A DNA stretch of 64,000 nt from Kryptolebias marmoratus (lineage: Eukaryota > Chordata > Actinopteri > Cyprinodontiformes > Rivulidae). The DNA lies in the NCBI RefSeq assembly GCF_001649575.2, contig NC_051446.1, positions 22,053,030 through 22,117,029 of the forward strand, given 5' to 3'. The notes under the pieces were generated by a model. That model made no database searches and was not told where the DNA came from. It worked only from the letters and a program-made list of their open reading frames with translations. Each line of letters starts with the position of its first letter. The first letter of the stretch is position 1. Below are positions 1-12,900 of the stretch, in pieces. Made by a program: the position numbers and the translations under genes.

Positions 1-493
1 NNNNNNNNNNNNNNNNNNNNNNNNNNNNNNNNNNNNNNNNNNNNNNNNNNNNNNNNNNNNNNNNNNNNNNNNNNNNNNNNNNNNNNNNNNNNNNNNNNNN
101 NNNNNNNNNNNNNNNNNNNNNNNNNNNNNNNNNNNNNNNNNNNNNNNNNNNNNNNNNNNNNNNNNNNNNNNNNNNNNNNNNNNNNNNNNNNNNNNNNNNN
201 NNNNNNNNNNNNNNNNNNNNNNNNNNNNNNNNNNNNNNNNNNNNNNNNNNNNNNNNNNNNNNNNNNNNNNNNNNNNNNNNNNNNNNNNNNNNNNNNNNNN
301 NNNNNNNNNNNNNNNNNNNNNNNNNNNNNNNNNNNNNNNNNNNNNNNNNNNNNNNNNNNNNNNNNNNNNNNNNNNNNNNNNNNNNNNNNNNNNNNNNNNN
401 NNNNNNNNNNNNNNNNNNNNNNNNNNNNNNNNNNNNNNNNNNNNNNNNNNNNNNNNNNNNNNNNNNNNNNNNNNNNNNNNNNNNNNNNNNNNN
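1..493. other. assembly gap
   Basis: All bases are N. The gap lies in the direction in which ttyh2 continues (minus strand, downstream of coding exon 4), so it or sequence further left should hold later ttyh2 exons. Smaller gaps are 13,225-13,265, 29,115-29,136 and single Ns at 13,856 and 48,199. Confidence 0.99.
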
Positions 494-648
494 GTGTGTG
501 TGTGTTTGAGGTCACCCAGAGTGTGTGTGTGTTTGAGGTCACCCAGAGTGTGTGTGTGTTTGAGGTCACCCGGAGTGTGTGTTTGAGGTCACCCGGAGTG
601 TGAGTTTAAGGTCACCCGGAGTGTGTGTGTGTGTGTTTGAGGCGCTGC
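494..648. repeat. GT-rich minisatellite with GAGGTCACCC core
   Basis: Six head-to-tail units start at 494, 521, 548, 575, 598 and 621, with lengths of about 27, 27, 27, 23, 23 and 28 bases. Each unit is a (GT)n run of variable length followed by TTTGAGGTCACCC and then AGA or GGA. The fifth unit has TTTAAGGTCA, and the last diverges after TTTGAGG. Length differences come from the GT run. The array abuts the N gap, so its true left end is unknown. Confidence 0.9.
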
Positions 649-3030
649 CCTCTTTAAGGTAACCATCTGTATGTGCGCAGCATCCAGGCTGCAGCTGAAC
701 AACAGAATCTGTCCAGTTGGTTAATAATTAACGGTTTTAAATCCACGCAGCTGAATGTTGTAATATTGTTGTCATTTTTTACTTCTACACAGAGATTTTT
801 CAGCCTGTCTTACCTGTCAAACGACATTTTCTATTTATTTTCATCAGCACTCATCTTCTCCTGCTTGCATCAGTCAGAACCGTTTTATCTTTTTTTCCTG
901 TATTCTCAGCACTTGACAAAATCCTTTCCACATAACCTCATCTCCCATGCTCTCGCTTCTCTTGTCTCTTATTCCTCCCCTCTCTCTGTCACGCTGTTTA
1001 ATCTCTCTCCCCATCTCCTTGTTTATTCGGCTTCTCCTCTCTTTCTTGCTCGTCTCGTCTCCGTCACCAGCACCTCTTCACGGCTTCTTTTGTGTTTAAT
1101 ATTTTCCACTTCTGACAGGGTGCAGTGGAAGAAGCTGGAGCACTGACACAAGGGGCTCTGCGGCGCCACCGTGTTTGCCTCTGTCACCCTAATCCAATTA
1201 CTCAAAGTGAGTAAAGCATGGATACAAAAGGAGGTGGAGTGGGTGCGTGTTAGCATGACAAATATATATATATATATTTCCTCAGGAAACCTCTAGTTAG
1301 CAAGTGCAAACAAATGTAAAAAAGTTTGAATTGTTCCATCCAGAATGAATTACTGAAAATAACATGGTTCTGCACATGTGGCTCAATAAAGCAGCATGAA
1401 ATCAATATTATGAGCAAGCTTTAAGAGTAAAAACAACACGAGGGGAGAACACTTCTCCTTTAGTCAGTCCAGTTAAAACCATTTTTATGCACATCCAACC
1501 ATACAGATTGTTGGGACTGAGGTGGGAATAACGAGTCCATTAAAAGATTACAATGTCTGCCTGTGTGACTGCTCTGTTGGTGTGAAGCTGTGTGGATCAT
1601 TGATTTATCGGTGGAGCAGAGGAGTCTCATTACACATCAACAGAAACACAACTGTCTGTCACCGCAGACTCCACAGACATGCTACGAGTACCAAAACATG
1701 GTTCTGTTCACAGCAGGAATCATGTCCTGAAAGATCAACGGATCACAATAAACTCTGTGTGGCTTTATGAATGAAAATTAATGGAAGCCCAAAGGTCAAA
1801 AAGCATCCGATTTATAGAGCCGTGAAGAAGTCAATCACTGAGAAACTGTATGCATGGGAACCAGTCATCTGCATGGAGAAGCAGTAATTAAATCAGTCGT
1901 AATAGAGGAAATGGTTTTACCAGATGGGACACAGACCCAGTTCAGACCTGGTACTTCAGTCTGTCTGTAGGGTGGGATCGTCTGGGTACAGAAAACGTCT
2001 TTGTCTTGCAGACTTTTGAACTTTGTCCCGAACATTTAAAGCAGAGGCATACACATTTTTAAAACTGGTATTTTAATTTGATAAAAAAAAATGAACTAAA
2101 GGAACCATAAATGGGGGAATGCTTCCTCCAGGTTGGGGTTTCTGTCTAAAGCGAAGGAGTTCGGGTATCTGGAAGTCTTTCAGTGATGGATAACAGAGTA
2201 GCTATTCTTGTATATGGGACTGTAACGTTGCCAAGAAAATACACCAAAAACAGGAAACAAGGCGTGGAGCATGTGCCAGTACGTTGGGTTTACACAATGT
2301 AAACACAAGAAGAAGAAGGAGAGGAAGCTATAAGGTCAAAGGTCAGATCAGATTTTGTGCTATGACATCATTGTTTTCAAAAGGTTGTGTTTTGTCTGTC
2401 TACACAAAACCTCATGGGTGCCATTTTCACTCTGGAACCAGTTTTTTTTTAAATAAATACAGTTTCAAGGCTCCTAAAACACAGTTTCTGTGTGGATGCA
2501 AGGCTCAAAATGTTAAAAAAACTGACAAACCAACTCATCTCCACAGCCCTTAATGTGAATCTGATTTGTGATTATGAAGCATACTTGCCCATGCCTGTAT
2601 GACAGACAGTAAAGTTACTTTTTAAACTAAACCAGACTTTTCTTTTCTGATCCTGCACAGCTGATGTAAAGTTAACATCTGTGAAGGAAGGCCTTGGATA
2701 ATATTTCTCGACATACTGCATTTGTTAGCTGCTGCACTCTGTGATTATGGTTTGCACTCAAGATGTCTGAATGATGTCTAATTCTCTACCATAATTCGAG
2801 CGGCCCACGCAAACCAAGTTAACAAGGGAGTTCTGATTCACACAAGTGGGTGACGCATACACACACATGTAAAGTCATATTTCACTCCATCGATTAAATA
2901 CCAAGTGATGTAACCAGGTCACAACATGCAGAATGCAACTCCCTGCATATAAATGAGGTATATCAATTTGTTCTGAACTGCTCTGTGACTGGAGCCATAT
3001 TTGAGACTTGAGATAATATATTTGAGTGTT
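649..3030. other. ttyh2 intron 4 sequence, no gene recognised
   Basis: AT-rich single-copy-looking sequence with a short (TA)n run near 1,262-1,278. The longest open frame (673-1,146, plus strand, 157 codons) is low-complexity Ser/Leu/Phe-rich and has no recognisable domain. I looked for the expected tweety exon 5 (RWLSY-like start, minus strand) and did not find it. Confidence 0.5.
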
Positions 3031-3415
3031 TTTAGCACCTGCCGCTGAAAGGCAAGGTTTTTGCTAGCAAAATATCTCATGGACCACTGGACGGATTTTA
3101 ATGAAATCTTTAGACACTAATCAGTGGATGTGCACCTACAACTGATTAACAACTCCAAATGGTCGCCACAAATGGATGTAACTAATTTAGCGGATATTGA
3201 GCTAAAATCTGATGTGGTAGTAGCTGAGTCATTCACAGCACCTCCTCTGAGCGTGACATTTTTACATGATTACTCATTATGCTATTTTCAAGGTTTGACC
3301 AAAACGCTGACAACTCTGTCATAAGATAAACTTAGTTTAAAACTCTGACATGAAAGGTGACAGGTGGTATGCAATCCTTCAAGGAATGCTAAGCCTTTAT
3401 TCGTTTCTCCAGGAA
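3031..3415 (-). repeat. copy of the TIR-bearing dispersed repeat
   Basis: Reverse-orientation copy. It contains the family's hallmark phrases: GCAAAATATCTCATGGACCA, GATTTTAATGAAATC, CAACTGATTAAC, GATGTGGTAGTAGCTGAG, and the distal end GTGGTATGCAATCCTTCAAG with GGAATGCTAAGCCTTTATT. The same phrases recur at eight other loci in this window. Confidence 0.8.
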
Positions 3416-3768
3416 CCCGATGACAATGTCAAAGTTTAATGTTTATGAATATATCACATGTCGTTCCTGGTCTGTACGCGAGTTTCACTCATGTTTGGAA
3501 GCGTCCTCTCATAAATTTCTCCCCTCGTGGACCACAGCGTATAAAGATGCATGTTTCTCCCTCTGGACACAAATAACTGCATTGTGAATCAGTTCTGTGG
3601 TGCTTTGCATTTTTGAAAAGCAGAAACCTGCATAAATCTGTGTTCACAACACAGAATTTCTCCTCTCAGCTCTGGAAAGAGACCATTTCCTCATGAAGCA
3701 TCCCCCCCAAAAAACCAGTGAGCAAACAGAACATCTGATGGCACTGCTTTGCACCAACATTTCTTCAC

Positions 3769-3989
3769 CTGTAATATTCTATGTTTGCCGTTTGATCTGC
3801 GATGGATGCCAGGTCCACTTTGGCCTCGTCCCAGTCAGGCAGGCCCAGCAGCTGTTTGATCACGTTGTCAGCCATCTGCTGCATGAACTGCAGGGTCTGC
3901 ACGTAGTCACCCCGCGTGGCGAAGATCTCATCCAGCCTGGCGAGGTGCTGGTGCAGACCGGTCCTCATGTTGCCCATGGTGCCGGTCAC
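3769..3989 (-). CDS. ttyh2: ttyh2 coding exon 4 (residues 139-211)
   Basis: The acceptor is gcccttcag|GTG and the donor is TTACAG|GTGAAG, ending in phase 2 so that the next exon completes Arg212, expected before a Trp-Leu-Ser motif. It encodes the extracellular helical domain: HLARLDEIFATRGDYVQTL..., GLPDWDEAKVDLASIADQT and NIEYYR. It is the last ttyh2 exon present in the window. Confidence 0.96.
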
Positions 3990-6900
3990 CTGAAGGGCAA
4001 GACGGGAAACAGAGGAGCAGAGGTGGAATATTAAGAGCAGGTAAGGTTTTGGAAAAATAAAAGGTTAGTACTAGTATTATTATTACATTAGCTTTAATAC
4101 TCTGGTTTCCTGTTCCAAATGGACTGAACTGCGGTGAAGTGTTTCCTTGCAGATAGGACAAATGTCTAAATTTAGATCTTTGTGTTCCTTGCAGCGATGC
4201 ACTGAACCAGCCAGTGAGTAGCTGCTCCATGGGGTCATTCACTAGTTCCACTGGAGTCCTCCGGGTCCAGCTGTGTGTTGGGCTAAGCTTCCACAGACTT
4301 TATACATATAATATTAAGGTTTTATTGATGAAACCAGTTCAATTCCTGGGGAGAATTGAATTTTTAACTGTGATAAATTAAAATCTTCTGGCCTGTTTTC
4401 TATCTAGCATCTAAATTTTGTTTTGGTGTGATATTTATCTTGAAACATGCTAAATAAATAAAACTTTACTTACACTACTTTTACTTTGAGACTTTGTTTA
4501 ATAAGAACCAAAATACTTGCTCTTTTGTAATTATTATTGAATGAGAAATAAGGGCAACTTATCTCTGTGTAGTACTGTGCAAATGTTTTAAACCATGCTT
4601 CATTATCACGTGCCACTTTAAGATATGGGGATAAATGTATTAAAGTCCTGACTCCGGTCCTGTGAGATCCATCATCCTTCAGCTGACCATCGACTGTACG
4701 ACACGTCAGCTGACAGCTCTTAGGGAATCACCCTGTTGGTGCCATAATGCTTTCTTGAAACAAATCGTGTCTCTGTCTCTGTGCCTGAAAATCCTACTTA
4801 AAACTGGTTCTTTGCAAAACTGTCAGTTCCCCGATGCAACACTAGTTTACCTCTTGAGTTTAGGAGCCTTTTTCAATGCCTCGGTGATTCAGGGGTCAGA
4901 GTTAGGTGGCTTATCAACCAAAAACAACATTCCTCTGAAAATGCTCAGGTGATGGACTGAGCGAAACGGCTACAGTCCAAAGGAGAACTTCCGAAAGTCT
5001 GAAAATGTCTGACTACTTTAAAGAAATGACGAATGCCTTGAGGTTTTGCAGTAAACAATTCGACTTGTAGCTCTGCACGGTGCAGGTACGTCTGCTGGAG
5101 GTAATCCGGCCTCTTCAGAAGCAGCAGAAGCTTGATGGAGCATTAGGAAGTCATGCTCATTCCTCATAAATCTGTTAAACCAATCTGATTGAGCTGCTAG
5201 CCTGCATGCAGGTATCTCGACGCCGAATTCTTGCGGGCTTAATCAAACCGAAATGTTTTTGCCACCTTTCTGCTGTCTTTGTTTCAAGGCGTGCTGAAGT
5301 TCAGCTTTGACAGATTTTGTCTGAGAGACTTCATTCTCCCTGCTCTGCTCGCAGTGAGGAGGAGAGGAAAGGGAACGCCGCGGAATACTGAGTCTATTTT
5401 AAGTCGACAGCTCGGACTGGAAAGCAGCCAAAACTGAAGAGCGCAGAGGTGAAACGGCAGATTTGCTGTTATTGCCGTCAAACAATTCTTTTTTTAATTG
5501 ATCCATCACTAATGAGGCAGACGATCTGTTTACCTCTTTAAACTCATAATCATACAGCAGCTGAACCATTCCTTATGGAGAAAGCGTGATCCTCTGAGGA
5601 GATCAACAAAGAAAACTCTGGCTTTTAATTTGATGTATTACACTTTTAATTTGTTGACAAAGACCACATTATACAGCTAATGGGTGGAAATATCTCCTGT
5701 ACAGACACTAGCCTTCTACTTGCGTTTAATTACTGTGTTTTGCTCGGAGGGAGAAGTTGTTTATAGGAAAATGGCACTCGCAGAGACATCCTGCTTTCTG
5801 ATAATTAAAAAGGGTCATAAACGCTTCCACTCAGAGCTGGGAGAACAGCAGCTCAGGCTGTTTGTGTTTTTCAGTGGTTTGCTGAGGCTGAGACGAGGAA
5901 AGGTTGGGTGGAAATAATTAGTTGGGTTTGTTTTCAACATGCAGACCACCTGAAATAAAGAGGAAAGGTAAAAGAAGAACAAAAAAAAGGCTTGTAGAAG
6001 TCCAGAAATCTGCTTGTACACACAACTTTTTGTAGTAATCTCACTTAAAAATGTGGTTTTCTTTAATAAAAGACAAACATTGAAATAATTCAATTAAAAT
6101 TTCCATTTTCTACTAGAATGTGTTAAATTTGAGTTTAATTTTTTTACTATAACTGCTGTGATTTCATCTGAAGTTTGCCCTTTTTGTACAGACAAAAAAT
6201 AAAAAATAAAATACTGACCAAAGATAAACCAGCTGAGTTTTACTAACTTTGTAAACTTTTGTAAATATTTGATGAGTTTGAGTTTGTAAAAAACTGGACG
6301 CCACATATTTATTTTTTGGCTTTTGAGAAGCTCTTGATCTTTTTTTTTCTGGTTTGTGGATCATTTTTTTATTTAATGATTGGAAAATATAGAAAAACAA
6401 CATGATTTTGTTAATTAGTTATAGTCTTTAAGTTTAAGAAACATTGTCCAACATACAATAGAGCAATTCATTTTATATTTAAAGCAAATATAGGTGTTAA
6501 TTATATCATATTATAATATATGTAAATATTCGTAGGTGTCTGCAAAGGAGCACAACAAATAAATACATAAATAAATACTTCTACAGTTACGACTTGGATT
6601 AATTTGTTACTTTCCTATAATTAAATTCAATAAACCTAGATTTCACTCACATATGTTGTAGGAGATGTTTTTGGAGGTGCACAGACGTAAGCGTCTTAAA
6701 GAGCACATTTAACTTCCTTTAACAAACTAAAGTTGTTTTTATTGTCTGCTGGGAGAGGTTTACATGTGGAGTTATTCAGATATCTTTCTGTCCTTATTCT
6801 GTCCGTCTCTGCAGCAACTCCTGCCAACTTTTTGTCTGAGCGGCTCACTTTCAGCCCTTGTTTCTTCAAGACAGCTGCTGTTTCTTTGGTTACAACGAGC

Positions 6901-9900
6901 AGAAATAAGGTCAACAAGGGGATGTGCTTCAATAAAGGAAGAAAAGCCTGAAATGCAGCCGAGGTGTTATAAGAAGTTCAAAACGTGGGCCTGGATTTTG
7001 GGCTTTTTGCTTTGCAGAACCTTTACAAAGATAAAATGTGAAATAAACTGAAGCACAGGAAAACAAATAAAAATCATAATAATCCTCTTTAATTGTTCAC
7101 ATACATCTGGCTTTGTTAGGTTTGAGAGCTCACTGAGTGAAAATACAAGAGAGGTTTCAGAATACCGCTAAAGAAAGTCTCTTTAAACCTTTATTTTTCT
7201 GTTTATGTTGACATGCAGGTCACCCGGTGAATAAGTGAGTGTGATATTGAAGGTGGCGGAGCTGATCGGATCCGTCCTCCCCCTCACACTCAGAAGATGA
7301 AACTGCAGATGCAGAAACAAAAACATGGATCTGATCCATGCCTCTTGTGTGAGACTTTTATCTGAAACGCCTCGGGGAACTCGCCCAATCCAGCTAATCT
7401 GCCCGACGCCTGGATCTAATCCTCACCGTGTAAGTGATCTGCACTGATCACAAAGATACGATCCGCTCGGACTTCATCCCAGCGTGAACCGCTCTTTGCC
7501 TTTTTTCTAAACAATCAGCAAAGTGAAAATGGTGGGAAGCTTTTTTTTTTTTCTCTAGGATGCTCATTTATAAAAGCCAGAAGGGACAAAAAAAACAAAA
7601 TCAATACACCAGAAACAAAGAAATAACTGTGACAAATGAGACACAGCCTTGGGCAGGACAGATGACAATGTGTTGCAACATTTTTATTCTAGATTTTAGC
7701 TTAAGGAAAAAATATACACAGATAAATGGGTTTAATTTAAATGTTTAACTGTACACTCATCCTCATTCCTCTAAGTAATGTCAAGAAAGACTAAGTACTC
7801 TTTTCCCCTCCAAATCCCTGGTATTTATTGTAAAATCCAATTTTCAATCTCATATACCTGCTAGGGAAATGTCTTTAAAGTCAGAACAGCTGCACCTCTA
7901 GTATCACTTTATAAAAATCACACATCGTAGCTTTTTTCTTTTTTTCAAGTAGCAGACTGGCAGATTTACTCCATTGGAGTGTGTGTGCCTTTGTGGTGTT
8001 AATGGTATGTATGGTTAAAAACTACAAATGGCCACCTGTGATGACATCACAGGGGGTGTGCGTCAGGCTTAAGTGACGCTGATTGCTGGGGAGAAGGAAA
8101 ATGTCTATGCTGAGAGTTGGTGTGAGGCGGAATAAACTAATCACGATGATACAGTTGGACTGAATGCTCTCCTTTGTTAACACGACACCCTTAACATTAC
8201 GAACTCCTGTATTCCACCAAAGAACGACTTCCTTCGTTAGAGAGAGTTTTATATTTGAGCCTGTTGGGGTGAAGAAAGGAGGATACCTCCGAGACGGAAG
8301 AAAGAAAGACTGTACAAGGAAGAATCTTTCATTTAAAGCTCAGGCCTCCTAGAGAGTGTCTCTCACTGACTAGAAAAGGGTAGTTAGATGTCTTTTTTTA
8401 TTTCAAAGCTGTGATTTAGCCTTTTAAAATTGGTGCCAGGTTGAGAAAAAAGAGTTTTCTGGTATTAGCTGCTAGGACTTCGTGTGCTTTAATTGTTTAA
8501 ATCTCACTGAAACCGAGCAGAAAAGGGCAAAACTATGTTATTTGGACATTTTTCCACATTCAGCTAAAACTGTATGTTGAAGCTGGAGCTGGAAATGGAA
8601 CACGGCTCTGAAGTTTGTGGGTCCAGGATTAAAGCAGACCATCTTCACCACAGGAAGAAACAAATATTAGCAGAACATTAGACTCTTTACAATCAAGGAG
8701 TTTGCAGCTGATTGTATTAAGTATTAAAAGTGTTCAGGGTTTGATAAAGAAACATTTGCACTATTTAAATCAAGAATTTTAGAGTTTTATTACAGCCCTT
8801 CTGTTTTGTTAAGACATGCAGGAGATCCAAGCTGCCTTCTGACACCGAGTCCTATAATTAACTGAATTTCAGATCAGTTTTATTGACAGTTTCATCGTTT
8901 TGGTCACCACCCAGGGCTAAAAAAAGCAAATCCATCAGCCAGAAAATAAAAGCACCTGCAGCTTTGACCTATTGACACATGGATTCCATCAAACCTGGTG
9001 TCAAATGAACCATTAACATTTGTAACGGTACATTTCTTTGTACGAAACACTTTCGGAGCATTTTGGTACACATGTACAAAATCAATAGATGTTTTATTAC
9101 AATACAGAGCAGAACAAAATTTAATTCTAAGTTTCACTTTTGGAGTTTTTTTGGAAAAGTGAGAGGAAGCTACGCCACCATTAACTAAAGTGAACAATCA
9201 AACAGATGGTGTGAGGCGGTGATGTGTGGAGCTGGTTTGACACGGAGCCTCATCAGTTACTCATCAAGGAACCAATCAAATGGAAACGTTACACGTACCG
9301 TGAAGGAAAACTCGGCTTCTGAATGCTGCTTAATGATAATTGTGAGCTACATCAGACTGGAACGTAAAAAAAAAAAACTGTCCTGGACTCAGACTCCCAC
9401 ACGAGGCAGAGCAGCTCCATGAAGACAAGTGTTCAGATGGAAATTAGAACGAACCGAAGAAGCAGCTCTAGCTCTAATAAAACTGGTGGCAGAAACATCT
9501 TCCCACTGTTCTACTTTGTGCCGTTCCACCCGTATCCTTGCGATAATCTCAACACAGAGCTACAGAGGCTGTAGAGATGCTGTAACTCATAATGAGCCTG
9601 AACAGATCCAGGGTCAGAGAGCCGCAGGTCGTCACTGCCGTTTGACAAACTGTCATTTTTTAAAGCATTTCTTACATCATGATGAGTTTATCTTATCAAA
9701 GTAAGACAAAGAATGAACTAGGATGCTGTTAAAAATGCTTTTTTTTTGAAGTAAATAAGTTGTATATTAATAAAAATTGATATAAATGCAGTGATTTCAA
9801 AAGAGCTGAAGCCCACCCGTGAGGCATTTAACCATTTCACAGTCCAGTGAAACTTTAAATTAGGTTTGGAATACTCCATGTTATCTGAGCATATGGTCTC

Positions 9901-12900
9901 TTTTTTATAAATATACTGCCTTCATTCCCCTGGAGTTGAAAAATAATAGATATGCCATTTGTGAGGAAGAATGAAGTTCTGCGTTATTGTGGCCTGATTG
10001 GTTTTTTCTCTCCAGTTAGTTGTTAGAGATCGAATAAGGAGCATCAGTAACACTCATCTGATAAACACTTAGGTCATCCTGAACTTTATTTTCTACCAAA
10101 GTGAATAAAACTACAAAAACAAATACTCTGGATGGTCCTGACATCTGAAAGGAATCACACCTCCCGACCATGGCTCATTCATGAAAGAATGCACTTTGTG
10201 GTACAGTTCAGTCCACTGGAGCTGAGACGGTGACAACAACGAAAAAATATGATAGTAGCTGAGCTATAAATCAACACCAAGGCTGTAACGAAAGCAGGAC
10301 TCCAGTTAACCTAAAGCAGTGGCTGTAAATCCAGCTGATCTGTCTCTCTCGCACCTACGTTCATGACCGACAGCTCCGGGTATTCAAGCTCCTCTGAGGA
10401 GGCAGACTTTGAACTTATTACTCTGAGATACACATCATTCTGGGTCAGAGGTTATAGCTGGTATCACGCAAGAACATCATCACCTGAATGGAGCTGTATG
10501 AGGGGGTGAATGTCCTCTGTGTGCCGAGTGTGTTTCCTCCAAACACACACAATGGGAACATTCATTTTCTTCCCCGGGACGCATCTTTAAATCACTGGCA
10601 GATAAATAGCTGAATATTTAGTGTAATTAATAAAACAGCTGACAATGAGAAACGTATGAAATTATGCAGCAGAGGAATATCCAAGTCGTTTTGAGTCCTG
10701 GCCAAACGCTCAGTGACTGACCCAGACATCAACCCAGTCCACTGGGTGATCGCTCGCAGCCAAAACCTCTCACAACACCCACCCACTAACAATGGAGGTA
10801 TTATTGATGTGGCTAAACACTTCAAATGTCACACGAGTCCCATTACAGCACAGATAAAACATCCTGACTTTTCCTGAATCAAAATAATGCCTTCCTGTAA
10901 GCAAGGGCTCTTCTGACACGAGCTGCTGCAAACCGTAAATCTGCCAACATCAATAGTTTTAGTCAACTCGTAGTTTTTATGAATTCATCTTTTAATTTCC
11001 TTAATTCCAACAGTTTCACTTTCAAACTAGAGAAACTGCATTTTCTGCTAAAACATAATGTGGATCCTTAATAACTATAACTCAGTTGCTAAAAATAAAA
11101 TAAGTGGAACACTAGCTTAAAGCTAAAAGTAAAAACAGTCACTAAAAGTATCAAAATGCTAACTTAAAGCTAAAAATAGCAACATGCTAGCTAAAAGTTG
11201 CAGTGTAATACATAAAATCAATAACTATAGTTCATTTATGATGCGAGAAATGTAGGCTATGCTAAAATAATATTTCTTAGTGTTACAGTCATCATCATCT
11301 TCATCTTCTACATTTTAAATCATTTTGTTCTGTTTGTTTTTCTCTTTCTAAAGAATAAATTCATGTGGCTGAATTCCTGCAAATGGAGATTTTCTCACCA
11401 CAGAAACACCAAATATATCCTTACAACATGCTAAATATTCAGGCTTTTTATTTTGAAATACATAAATTAGAGCCTAATGTAATTTATTTCATCATACCGG
11501 AACTTAAGCCTATATTTTGTATTTTAATTTGCTTTTTATTTTGTGGTTTGCTGTAATGTAAATGCCAAAGGAGGAAAATTAGTCATTGAGATTAATTAAT
11601 TAATTAGACAATTAGAAGTAAAAATAGCCCTTGTGTTAAATAGACACATCATAAGCATATATTCCAGACCATAACTAATCAGCGTCTCAGCTCTAACAAA
11701 ACAGTCAGACTTCCTTCTTTTTCGCCTTTTCTGTCCCGCGAGCGAACTCTCCTCTGAATTCTCTTGAAGCTGGGCTAAAAGGCATTTGTGGGGGCCGAAA
11801 GGGAGTTCGGCCCACGTTGTCAAAAGATTTCAATACCGATTTCAGTCTGGACTCTGCCAATCAGACGGTCCGGCACTGCTTCTTGTCCGTCCCAATCAAA
11901 GGGCTTTGTCTCCCGGGATCATGGTTGATTAGGTGGGGGGAGACTGGGAACTGAGAGCGGCACACTGGGCTCTTTGTCCCGCTCAAGAATTAGACTCCTT
12001 AACAGTCCGTGGCTGCATGCAACAAACTCCCTCATGCACGCACACACACAGAGGCAAGCGTTTATTAAGAAAAAAATATCAAAATAAAGACCAGCATGCC
12101 CACAAGTTCAGAACTAAATGGGGGAAAGTGCTTTGGGAAATTCCTTGAAGGAATGCATATCACCCGCCGCCTTCATGCCAGAGTTTTAAACTAAGCTCAC
12201 ACTCAGAGTGTGTGTTGACGTTCAGCTACGACCACAGCTAATTTTGGCTCAGTAGCTGTAAACCGACTGAGCTAAAGCCATTTTGGTGTGAACTAATATA
12301 GCTGTGGTGGCCATTTTGAGTTGAATGACTCCATGGTTTTAGGCTAAAATATTGTGCAACGAGTAGCACTTGGATTATGTAATGGGAGATCAGTCTCAGC
12401 TACTATCACACCAAATGTTACTTCAGCATCTGTAAAATAGACAGCTGGCTGTGGCAGCCATCTTGAATTGGGTTGGCTTAGCTCAGCTTGCACTGAAGAC
12501 TAAAGATTTAAAGTAAATCAATGGCTTGTGATGGTTAATGCACACAGAGTGAGGACAAATCCCAAAAGTAGCGGCTCATCTTGTCCAGCATGTTTTTAGT
12601 TTGAAGCATTTATGTGTTGGATCCACGAGAGCCAGGATGCTGGCAGCGACTCTGCAATAAAATCTGAGCTTTCTTTCCTTCATCATCACTGTCACATGCC
12701 CTGACAGTAACTAGTGCTGCAGCGAGAGTGCTCTTAACTCCCTCTGCAGAGTGTTTATTACTGAGGCGGCGTTGAGTCACCGCTCTGAGTAGCTCTCAGA
12801 CCACCACATTAATCTCCATTAACGCACATAGAGACTTAATCCCTGCTCTTCGACAGCTTCCCACCCGAGGTCATCGCCCGCGTCGATACTTCTGCAGGAT

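Noticed and set aside
494..648. CRISPR-like regular array
   Set aside because: Units are adjacent variants of one GT-rich sequence with no unique spacers, and the genome is plainly vertebrate.
673..1146. 157-codon plus-strand open frame, the longest in the window
   Set aside because: Translation is low-complexity Ser/Leu/Phe from pyrimidine-rich DNA, with no domain. A possible acceptor at 1,120 and donor at 1,207 give a short peptide I cannot relate to anything.
493..3768. Search for ttyh2 exon 5
   Set aside because: No acceptor followed by an Arg/Trp-Leu-Ser start and a transmembrane frame was found on the minus strand. It is probably in or beyond the gap.
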